From assembly GCA_936450465.1 (NCBI GenBank), contig OW388302.1, forward strand, positions 63,153,826 through 63,217,825: a DNA stretch of 64,000 bases, read 5' to 3'. Positions within the stretch are counted from its first letter, which is position 1. Every line of letters starts with the position of its first letter. Below the pieces are notes generated by a model. The model had not been told where the DNA came from, searched no databases, and saw only the letters and a program-made list of their open reading frames with translations. The position numbers were made by a program, and so were the translations under genes. Source of the DNA: Gibbula magus. Lineage: Eukaryota; Mollusca; Gastropoda; Trochida; Trochidae. Below are positions 1 to 12,400 of this stretch, one piece after another.

Positions 1-383
1 TCAGTTGGTGTGCCACTTTTGTAGCACGCTTTGAGGTCAGACCCTTCAACACACAGAATTTCGTCAAATGATCCTGATAAACCATGATCCACTTGAAACT
101 ACCATGTGGAAGTGACTGCATGTCAATAAGATGTGTATAGACAAATACAGATACAGACAATTGCTATTATATACATAAAGAATTGTACATGCAGTATTAA
201 TATCAAGTGTACATTTAAGTGTATTGATAAACTTGCATATTCATATTTTTGACAACAGCAAGGTTACTATTGTTGTTTTGTCGCTGCGCCGCTCGTGAAA
301 TATCTACTTTTCTACCTCACTCGATGAGATAAACATGGTCATTTGTCAAGGAAGACATATATATATTCAATGTATGTATGTAG
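1..383. other. Part of intron 1 of GH3 copy A
   Basis: No coding block or exon 1 equivalent is visible. Copy B has an 840-bp intron here, so exon 1 of copy A is probably only some hundreds of bases upstream. Confidence 0.6.
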
Positions 384-474
384 ACTATTCCTGGTGGAGC
401 AACTGTGAGAGAGGGGATGTTGGACAGAACGCCACCTCCTTTCCACAAGCCATTGGACTTGGAGCTTCCTTTGA
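384..474 (+). CDS. GH3 copy A exon 2
   Basis: It begins after TAG at 381-383 and ends before GTAAGT. It encodes the YSWWSNC...SFPQAIGLGASF block of the GH3 N-terminal barrel. Length (91 bp) and phase match copy B exon 2. Confidence 0.88.
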
Positions 475-3400
475 GTAAGTATAAATATATCGACGTTTCT
501 AAAAGAAAATAGAAACTTCAGCCCCAAAGTATAACACTACTTGTGTTTCTCGCAATTATCTTACTACGTGTACAATCATACTGCTTAACTATCTACCTGG
601 CTCTCCCTCTCATTCTCTATATATTATATCATTGTGTAGCTGAAGTGATTGAGAGATAACCTCCAATGGGATTCCTACCTCGTAGTCGTAAAAATAGCAA
701 AATGCGTAGGAAAATGTCAGGTACATGTATGTAGCTTCACGTCAATGCCTCGGTAATAATACACATTGTCAGAGACGTGTTTTAAAGTATTCGTCAATCC
801 GACGAGATGATAGTTAATGAAGCGAGAGGGCATCAATATAAATAATAAAGCTTCAAAGTTTGTAGAATTATCGCAAATCATAATTACCCATGCTCTAAAT
901 AATATTCACACTTTTAAAATAGAAAAATACCAACAACATTTGTTCTTTCTTCCAATATTTCAGTAAGAAGTTGGTATACGCCGTAGCAGAAGTGACGAGC
1001 ACGGAAGTGAGAGCCATGTTCAACTACTTCCGGTCAATCCACGAATCAATGGCTGTCCACAAGGGCATCAGCTGTTTTAGCCCCAATGTTGATGCATTCA
1101 GAGACCCTAGGTGGGGCAGAGGGGAGGTGAGATTACATAAGGCCTTCACTAAAACCCAAGCCTGGGCAGAGTACAGATAAGGTAACCTAAGACCTTTAAG
1201 AAAGATTAGATAACCCTTAAAAGGACAGTGAGAACGGATATTAACTATGTAAACAACTTCGAGGAGATATTCCCGTTTGAGTAATTATACTAAATATCCA
1301 TGGTTAACATATACTATTTGGTTAAAATGTACATGTATTTTAGATGAACTTTAATAGCGTTAATCATCAAGTACCCATTTACAATGTATAATCAACATAA
1401 TTGACTAGACTATCGATTGGTTAAATGAGTTGTCGAGTTTTAACAAGTTATGTCAACCTGAGTTTGGACTCGGGAGCTATCATTTCTCAAAGATTGGTAA
1501 ATAGGAATAGATTAGTGTTAAACTATTCACTAACAAACTTCACGTTAAAACAAAGGAACGCCCATTCGTACTCTAAAGACAATTCTTCCGGCTCTAGTGC
1601 TAGCACCAAACATTATTCTTCATAATGTCCTCTCATTTGTTAATTTTGGCAGTGAAGTGAGTCCAGAGGTACAACAGCAGGTGAACTGTTCAAAGATTAG
1701 CATTACCAATTCACCTCACTAGCTCCACTCCAACCCTCTGATATGCAAAACCAACTTGCGTGTAGATGTAGAAGTCCAAAGGCTGCTGAACTAAGGATTA
1801 GCACTGTCAATTCACCTCGCTAGGATCACTCTCTGCTGATATTTGAACAGTAACCAACTTACGTGTAGATGTAGAAGTTCAAAGGCTGCTGAAATGAGGA
1901 AGAGACAGAGACACCTGTTCAACTAGTATGTCGTCCTGAGCCTTGAACAAAAACATAAATGCACCCTTCTTAAGTCTAAAATATGTAGGCCAGTCAGATC
2001 TCAGATGTATTGTATTTCATAACACATAGCAAAAGGTAAAATATCAGTAAAACAATTTTCAACTGTTCAACTTAAGCTAAGATCATTTAGTTAAACCTAG
2101 CTGGCTAGACCTCACCACACCTGAACTAAATAAAGCTAGGCTATCGTGGCTAGCAATAATACTTAACCGGTCTGACAATGCTTGAGCCTCTTGGATGTGT
2201 GTGAAGCTGCAAGAGTAAATCAGCTGATAATGATATTTTTCTTTGAAGGGCATTAGAAGTGGCATGTATAAGAACAGGATGAGTTTCAACTTCTCAATTG
2301 TGAAAATACACGAAGTTTCGTAACATTCAACCTGGTGAAGGAGTACATGAGTATATACTCCAAAACGTTGTGTACTTTCATATTAAACATATTAAAGAAA
2401 ATCTTAATGTTCTGATATTTGTCTGACCACCCGATCCTCGCCGACTCTATTTGCAATATTTTAAAATGTGTCTTTACCCCAACAATAATAATAAAAACAA
2501 ACATATGCAACCTTCTCAATCTTGTACTCTAACAGGAGACGTTTAGCGAGGATCCGTATATGGCGGGGGAGATGGGTTACATGCTAGTGAAAGGACTACA
2601 CGGGACCCATCCTCGATATGTCAGGACTAGCTCCGGGTGCAAACACTTTGCGGTGTCTGGCGGACCGGAAACAAATAGATTCAAGTTTAACACAAAGGTA
2701 GACATTCTTGATAATCTCCCTAAATGATTTTATAAAGAGATCAATAATCAGAGCATGATTTAAATGAAATACTAGGGAAATAATACATCGATAGTAATTC
2801 AGTTCAGGGTTGTATTGAACTATTACATCTATAGTGCACCTTTGTTCCTCGAATGACTGCAGTCTTCCCTTGGAGTTGATAGTGAAGGAACTGAGATCAC
2901 AATTATCATTAAATTTCTAAAAACTCTTCATTATTTTACATGGCTTTGAATTACACACAGTAAGTATTGAAACACACGCCATAAAGATAGTGAACAGATG
3001 TAATATTTGGGATTACAATATTTGCAATTGTACAAATTGTTGTATTTTTGTAGTCATTTGTGGGATTCAGGAATATGTGGGATATATGCTACAATGCTAC
3101 ATAGCATTTATATTTGCATATATAAGCTCAAGGGACTTGGGAAACAACGGACTCATTCAGGACCCATTTATGTAAATGAAGAACGGTGGAATGATAAACA
3201 TTGTCATTTACATATCCCTTTATGGCCGAGGAGCCAGGGAGATGAATAGTGAATTTCATGTAAATTTATCATGTTCAGGTATCGGAATACGACTTCAGGA
3301 CATATTTCCTCCCTTCCTTCAAGCGATGTGTAGAAGCTGGTTCCTATAGCCTGATCTGTTCATACAATGAGTGAGAATGTTTTAAATATTTAATGGGCAA

Positions 3401-6400
3401 TGTAAATTCTGGTGAGTATTTCGTTGAAATGAGATTTTATTATATATTTTCCTCTTCGAATACCATGGTTGTATAAGGATACACCTAAAATGAAAATTAA
3501 AACATTAATTTTCCATTTAAATGTTTTTAGATATACAGTAGAACACGAACATTACGACTCAAAGGGACTGAATAATTCATTCGCTATATCCGATGTTCGC
3601 TATTCGCGTTTAGGCATATTATATATATAGGGCTTTTGACGGGACTTATAAATTTGTTCGCTATATCCGATGTTCGCTATTCGCGTTTAGGCATATTATA
3701 TATATAGGGCTTTTGACGGGACTTATAAATTTGTTCGCTATATCCGATGTTCGCTATTCGCGTTTAGGCATATTATATATATAGGACTTTTGACGGGACT
3801 TATAAATTCGTTCGCTATATCCGATGTTCGCTATTCGCGTTTAGGCATATTACATGTATATATATAGGGCTTTTGACGGGACTTATAAATTTGTTCGCTA
3901 TATCCGTTTGTTCGCTATATTCGTGTTCTACTGTAATATATCATACATGTAAGTACTCGGTCCTTCCTAAACATACTATTTTGCATAACCATTGTTTCCA
4001 AGTCGCAATCTAAGCTACAAATGTATTAATTTTCTAAAATGGTTAAATGTACCTGAACATTATAGCTGAACCAGACTGTCTCTTCGAATAAAAACTCGCA
4101 TTATGATTAAGTCGACTCCCCTGAGACGCAATTTTGTTTTCGTGGGTCTCAAACTTTTGTAGATGTCGTTGAATTGATCCGTGACTTTGCAATTGGTCAA
4201 TGGTTGCTACGAAAACCATGTTCTTGTTACATGTGACGTTCATTAAACCGAATTTGTGATTGACGTTTATCCTGGTTGAATCGGTCGTAGTCTCAAGTTA
4301 CAATTATATTTTACGATTAAGTGAGTGAGTGAGTGAGTTGGTGTTTAACGCCGCTTTCAAGAGTATTTCACTTATATCACGGCTGCTAGTAGGGAGAAAG
4401 CCCGCATCGCCATGTGGCTATGCTTTGCGGTGAAACCTGCGAGCATCGGCTGGAACTAGCGAACCATGGGTGGTACTACGCTGAAATTCAGTGTAGCATT
4501 GCACCCAAACTAAACTGCGTGTAGAACAGTTCTCTACTGCAAACACAGTTGCCGTGCCCCTGGCGGGACTCGAACCCCGGACCTCTTGATCCGAAGCCGA
4601 ACGCGCTAACCACTGCGCTATCCCGCCCCCTATTTTACGATTAAGATAATTTCTATTATTTGGGCGATACAGCAAAATAGTCGTCCGTAAAACATTGCTA
4701 TATTGTGTGAGGCCGTAGATTTACGAAGGACTTACGAAGCCAAAAGCAATAAGCTTAGCCGCTGTGGTAGAGTGGTACGATCGCTGGGTTAAGTGTGCAG
4801 TAGCGTGTCGTCTCTAGAGGTTATTCAGTTGAAATAATGTTATACAAGGTGGTGACCCTCGCCAAAATGTAAATACTAAAGTGTATTCCAGAATCAACGG
4901 GGTTCCCGCATGTGCCAACAAGGAGCTTCTAACGGACATCCTGCGACATGAGTGGAACTTCACTGGGTATGTTCTCGCTGATGCTGGAGAAATAGCCAAC
5001 ATCATCTACCAGAAACACTACTATAACAACACCGTAGACGCTGCTGCGGGTTGTCTCAGCGCTGGCTGTAACGTGGAAGTTGAAGGAAGCCCCAGCAAGG
5101 TTTACAGTTCTCTGAGTGAGTGCGTGGGTTTATGTATAACATAATTTATAATGTCATTCACTTTACTGCACAAAGAGTGTCATTTAACTAGAGTTTAAGG
5201 TTATGGCCACCAATGTACTTTCTTGGTCCATGTCACATCTCCTCACATAAACGTGGTATACAGCTTTAAAACATGTTCACAAATTTGCAAGGTAATGAAA
5301 TGTAAGGAAATTGTTCCTCTACGTTTCGTACTATCGTTCACATAACACAGTCAGAGACCCTGATGTATGGCCTAATGAAGGTCAGAAGTGAAATCCGAAT
5401 AATTAGACTGACACTTAGTATTGTAAAAATGTCACCTTTTATTATTTATTCCTAAAATGACTATTGATTAAATATTGAAAAAATACCTCAAAGAAGGGTG
5501 AATTTGAGAGGTTATTTATTCTGTAACACGTAAACAAGTAAAACTAAGTGCTAAAGCATAATGGACAGTGACTACTGTAATTAAATGCTTCATACTGCCG
5601 TTCACATCACTGCACATAGAGTGTCATGACTATTGGTGAACCATTGGATGGTTGAAATGTTAATTTCAGAGTTAGTAAGTCTGTAGTTTGGTCATACATA
5701 ACTCATAGCATTTGAAATAGAACCGTTGCCTCAGACAATTACCTTCGACTGTTTGGAAGGAATAGAAAAAAATGGGAGAAACTCTAAAACAAGTGAATCT
5801 AAGTATTAAAACAGTATGAATAGTCACTGCTGTCTCGCTCTAGAAAGACAGTGGACGTATGTCGTGTTTCTAAAACCATTCATAATAATTCATAATAATT
5901 CATAATAATGGTTGATATTGCAGACATTTATTCAAGTCATCATTTAGGGTTCTCAAACAATGTTCTTTCTCAAACCTTAGAGAGATGCCTCTAGATTTTT
6001 GCTGTTATATTTCAGTCACAGCCATCCATGAAGGTAAACTGACAGAGACGTTTGTACGAGACCAGATCCGGCCTCTCTGGTACACGAGGCTGAGACTCGG
6101 AGAGTTCGACCCTCCCGGCATGAACCCCTACAATAAACTGACTCGGGATCATGATGTGCTTACTAAACAACACATAGCTGTAGCGGAACTAGCTGCTCAG
6201 CGAAGCTTCGTGCTACTGAAGAACCAGAACAACTACCTGCCCATCAAGCAGAAACTCGACACAATTGCCGTAAGTCCGAGCTTGGAAACAGACGGGGTTG
6301 TGACGATCTATCGGACCAGGGTCGAGTTGCTAGAATTGAGTCCATGTATTGAGATATAGCACCCGGATTGAACAAACAAAGGAAATTACTTGGTTGATTT

Positions 6401-9400
6401 AACTCCACTGCATTTCTTGTCCCTCAATATTACCTTCTTCAGTGTACAGTAATTTTGAATTTCGTTCCCTTGGTCGACTTTGCCGCTTTCTGTCACTGTC
6501 AAATTCTTTAATATATTTGGAAACTTTGTATTCTTAAGTTGAAGTACTCTAGTTATGGTTCATAATGTAGACAATAAAGACCGGGTGCCAACCAGGGAGT
6601 CAACCCGAGCAGAGTTTATTACCATAACGCGAGGCAATCTGGCGCGAGATATGACTTACTAGGTAAATTGTACAGTTATACTATAGATGTCCATTAGCCA
6701 AGATATGTTGTCGGTCAGATTGCATATTACCTGGTGACTAGACATAGCCCCGGATTAAGGGTTTTCAGAGTTTGTAAACTCTAGTCCTAGTTTCTGTAAT
6801 ATGACCTTGGTCAGCGTCGAATATTAACTATTTCTTTTTTTGTTTCACATGTTTGCTTTCGCTGTAGGTTCTGGGTCCTCTGTCCAACAACGCATCTGAG
6901 CTGATGGGCGACTATACTGCACTGACTGACCCCGAGTTTATAGAAACTCCCCTTGATGGCCTCCGTAGACTCTCTACAACTGTACACCACGCTAACGGGT
7001 GTAGCCGGGTCAACTGTACAGACTACAACAGTACCTCTGTTGTAAACGCCATAATAGGAGCCCAGGCTATCTTTGTGGTACTTGGCACAGGTATGGGTGA
7101 ATGCTTTATCATGATACCGAGGATATGGTAAGGTTGTGGACCCTGATAGGAAGGGAAAAACCGAGGATGCGAAGCATCCGATGGTTTTTCCTGACTATCA
7201 GGGTCTACAACCTTACCATATCCGATATAGAATAGTTTTTCCATATTATCAACCGTTTTTTTAGTGTAAAACAGGCTTTTTAATTGTTATCGCGTTATAT
7301 TGAGGATCCCTGGCTGATATCAGCCTGTTAACAGTCGCACTATATGAGTTGATTTTGTACCTTGAAATCTCATCTGCCCCGTTGGCGCAGTAGGCTAGGG
7401 CGTTAGCTCAGTTACTACAGGTGATACAGGATACGGGTTCGAGACGCACTTTCTGCAAAACATTTGCTGTTCATATATTCTGTCGTAAATTGAGGACCTT
7501 TTTCAAAATTATTCTAAGTTAGTTTCTTCAGATCTTTACTTTCAAGCCGCCATCTTAGCAAATATATCAGGGTTTACAATCATTATAATTCCTTCTAACA
7601 GGGTTTACAACTGTTTGTGAAGGTTGATAATCAGTGATACAGTGCCGATACAGGGAATTATAGTCTCGTGCTGAGTTGATCCTACTCTCCCGAGTTGGTT
7701 AAACCTTAACTTCCACTGATTATTCATTATAGCACCAGCCTTGATGAGCAGAAATAAAACATTTAAGCCGAATGCAATTGTCAATTTAATACGTTAAATG
7801 TTCACATGAATTAATACAGTATGAAATATTTAATATTAACATTGTATACCATTTTCGAAAGTAGTCGAATAATTGTGCAGCAGCTGCATGATGAATGAAT
7901 GAATGAATGAATTTCTTTATTTCCTCCAATGATAATCGAAGATTACATAGACATTAATCAATTACATACATGTACGAAAGGAATTCACAAAATACATTCT
8001 TTACAATATTAACATCAATGGTGCTTCAGAAATGATTCCTCAGATAATTCTTTAAGGAATATATATATTTACAAATGGTTTGCCATGATGTTGCATCGAG
8101 CCCGGGTATGTCTAAGTGTGCACCACAAAATAGTGAAAGGGCATCTTCATCATCTAACAATTCAATATGTACATATAAATCTACATCAAGTTCATCAAGT
8201 AAAGTTGAATAGAATTCATTTCTTTGACATATTAGAGATTCGCAGTGTAAAACTATATGGGAGTCGTGATCAAAGCAGTGCTTATTACAGAGTGTACATT
8301 CCTTTGAAAATTTTGCTTTTGAACTGAGTTGTACATTTAGTTGAATGTGGGCTTTATATTCTGGGTAAATGTCTATTAGATTGTAGAGTCTGTGCATACT
8401 TAAACGTTGATGAATTCGTGCATATCTGGACACATACACATCTGTTATTGCCATACATTTCATTCGCTTGTCATGGGTCACTAACAATAGCTGTTTTCAA
8501 CAGGCACATCGGGTGAACATGAAAGCCACGACCGTGTTAATATACAAATCCCGGGACAGCAGATGAACATACTTCAAGATGTTGCCAACCGTGGTGAGAA
8601 TTAGATATAAATCAACGTCAGTATCGTAAGGCTACTCTCGATCCAATCACAGTTGATTGCACCTTGACGCGTTGTAACCCTTTGCACTAAATATAACAAC
8701 CAATCACAACCAACTATATCGCTGTCAAAAGATCCAATCAGCGCTCTCCTTCTAAACACTTGGAGTTTACGTCAACAAACATGGCTTCGTCTGGTTTTGA
8801 TACCGATGCCCACTTTCTGTCCATTCAATTGTCCTATTCCGAATGTATTTATTATTGAAATGAATTTACCATAAATGTGTTGCCATCCTTTCATCGTGGC
8901 ATTGGCTTTTATAAGAATACTTACTGTCTTTGAATTTATTTATTACATTTATTTTGTTTTGTTGGAAATGCTTGAACGTTCGTGAATGTTTAGAGGTGCA
9001 TCCATTGTGTTTCATGAAATTTTATTTGGCTTTAATACGTTACAACACACCATATGTGCTGTTTACAATACAAACAAATTCACTCAGCTTCCCAAATCGC
9101 CAAACATATCATAATTACTAGTTTCCAATTAAAATCGAGTAACACCATTATGCATGTGCAGAAACTGAAAGTGCACGTCCTATTTACATGCACAGTAGTT
9201 AAATGAACATTGAACATTGATATTGATATTGAACATTATCAAACCAAATTATTTATTTTGTCTGGTTTAAATAAGATTCCAAATTTACGTTTGACTCATT
9301 GGCGCGCGCCACAGGCGGTGCATTGTCCGGTTTTCGATCAGAAATCAATACTTTTACTTTCATATCGTCAATATACTAAGTCGAGTATCATCACAATTTT

Positions 9401-12400
9401 AATTTTCGGTAACAGTTGGTACTTCTCGATAAAAGACCATTTATAACGTTTGGCATATTTGACCCCCATCAACACAATGGATGTACCTTTAATTGTCTTT
9501 GTTAAAACATGACTAAATTATTACCTCTATCACCCATGTCTAGGTATTTGTATGCAGTACACTACTTATAGGGTTCTTCAGGTTTTTAATTGTGAAAACT
9601 TACCTGTACACACTTACTACTGTGATAAACATTTCTTCACAGTAGAATTAGACATTTCCTCGTTGTTCGGAATTCTATATCATTTGAAATTATAAGCATT
9701 TTATCTCATCCAATTCGTCAATGAATAAGGGAATCCCGAAGCAATTGTATCAAAGTTAACCTTAATGCACAGTGTTAACAATGCACCATGCCCATCTAAG
9801 TAATTTACCATCACCTTCTGTGCTATTGGAGAAAGTTCAGTTGACCTAAATGTTTTGTCGGTACAAGCATAACCACTCGCAGCATACATACAATTGCTTA
9901 CGACTATCTCAGCAATAAAAGAGCGTAAGAAAAATCCAGAATATTATCTGCACATATATCCACCAGCCCATGCTGGAGTACCTGTGGTTCTGCTACTCGT
10001 CCATGGAGGTCCGGTGGACATCAACTGGGCAGTGTCCAGCTACGGGGTCACTGCTATCCTTGACCTCTTCCTGCCCGCTCAGAAAACTGGCTCAGCTGTG
10101 TACGATGTCCTAACCATGACTGGACCCAACTCTGTACCAGCTGGGAGGCTGCCCTACACGTGGCTGGCAGATGAGAACCAGGTATACTTACTTGTGTACA
10201 CAGTTATTTTTTAGAGCAAAAAAATGTTAATACTGATTTTATTTTAGGCAATTCTGAATTTCGCAAATCATTAATTATCCCCCGCCACAACGAAGTTGGC
10301 AGGGGATATAGAAATGAGCTCCGTCCGTCTGTCCGTCTGTCCCTCTGTCCCTTTTGGCACCGGGCTTTTCCATTCCGGCCTCAAACTTCAAAACTATTCA
10401 ATATTTTTTGCTGAAACTTTGTACAGGTATCAACCAAGTAGTCTAGATGTGCCTTTTCAAAGCTTTTGCTATATAGAAAGTAAATTCATTATATATTCAA
10501 AATGCATAAATATATTCAAAATTCCTACATGGCGGAGGATATAGCCGACTCTGTCTGCTTGTTTTTATTTACGTGCATATTGGAGTGTGATGTGAGACAA
10601 AAATATTTGAAATGAGATTACTGTGCCACATAACAGTACCATACACATACATTGTTGTGTAATTCTTTAGACTAATAAAATAATGCTAACGCACAGAACT
10701 GTCTTCAGGTGTTAAAAGATGTTGAAGAAAATCCTTCCTGCAAACGTAAAATGAGTTGACCTGAGGTTGATGATAATTGAAATATTTAATTTATCACATT
10801 GAAGTACAATGATAATTGAATTATTAAATCTATCACAGTGAAGAAGGTTATACGCGCAATTATTTTAAATGTTGAGGTAAGAAAAAAGTAAAATATAAAT
10901 AATAATACAGTTAATTCAGCATTTTAAAATATTTATTTGGTTATTTGGTTCAATTCAATTGAACTCAATTCTTTGTCCTAATAAACCGCCTTGGTATTCG
11001 AATACCAGTATTATATGATATGTGATATACATTCAGTATACATTAACAGAAAACTGTTAAAATGTGGATTATCCGTACCTGGATTAAGAGCATCTACCTA
11101 GTGCAGGTTCGAGTTTTATCCTCTCCGTAAAACTACTTCCCAGGTACCAGCAATAACAAATTACACAATGGAAGGACGAACCTACTGGTACTTCAACGGG
11201 GAACCAACCTTCCCCTTCGGTTACGGGTTGTCCTACACAACATTCTCCTACAGTGACTTCAAGTTCGACAACTCTGTCCCGGCAGGGCAGCGACTTTCCG
11301 GAAGTGTTGTGGTCCATAACACCGGGCAGTATGATGCTGATGAGGTGAGTTATGATGCCTAAGAAGTGAGATATGTTACTTCCAAAGTAAGATATGAAGC
11401 ATAGGAAATAGATCTGGAAGAGATTATATAAATGTTACGATTAGTAATTGGGAGGGGTGAGATATGACGGAAACGAGGTCATATATGATATATATTTTGA
11501 AGGTTACATGGGGAGATATGAAAGAGAAAATATGAGAAGGTTACGAGCAATATTTTAGCTGAAACCTATAAACTCGATGGGAATGGCATGGCATGACGTC
11601 CTTCTTGTGTGGTGGCCACATGTGCGACACCTGGAGAACGAAAATGCCTAGAAAGCCTACATCATGTGAACAGATTCCTCAGTCATTGGGATTATAAATT
11701 GGAGATTTGAAGACCTCGTGGCCCGTATATATCCTTATTCATCGTCTTCGTCAGAAGGAAAAAGATCTATTCAGACCTTTTGCCAAAAGGGAATTATAAA
11801 ATGTAGTTTTAATGACTCGATTGACCACAACATAAAAACTACTTTAGTTTATTAAAGTATTATATGAAGTCTGATGAGCTACATGGCCAATGGAATTGCT
11901 CTATGTTTAAGGTGAATGTTTAAGGCTATGAGATGTGATATGAACAATATTTATTTGTACTTTATGTTTACGGAAGCATATTTGTATCAAAATGAATTAT
12001 TATTTGTCGAAAGTCTCCTGGGAAGGAGATAGTAGAAATGGAACCAATAAAATGAAAGTAGAACATTTGACAGTCTTGGTGAGTGATAATGAAAATTGTT
12101 TTCTTGAGTCTTTTTCACAGATACCCGTAATAACGAATGTTTGTAATTTCTTGCAACGTGTATCAAATAAGAAAACAAAATGGAATCATAAACTTGTAAA
12201 TTGGTATGTGCGCTTAAACCAACTGTACATTATGTTGTAGTATGATTCGTTGGCCTCGAAATATTGAATAGAATGTCTGTCTGTCTGTCTGTCTGTCTGT
12301 CTGCTAAATGAAGTCATAACGAAGACCATGTTTTGTTATATTTAAAACCGTTATTACTAAACCGTGGTGAGATCACTCATAAAATAACAATGAGTTAGTT

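Noticed and set aside
11084..11317. Minus-strand ORF over exon 11 of copy A (and its partner at 41680-42087)
   Set aside because: Antisense shadow of a conserved GH3 exon.
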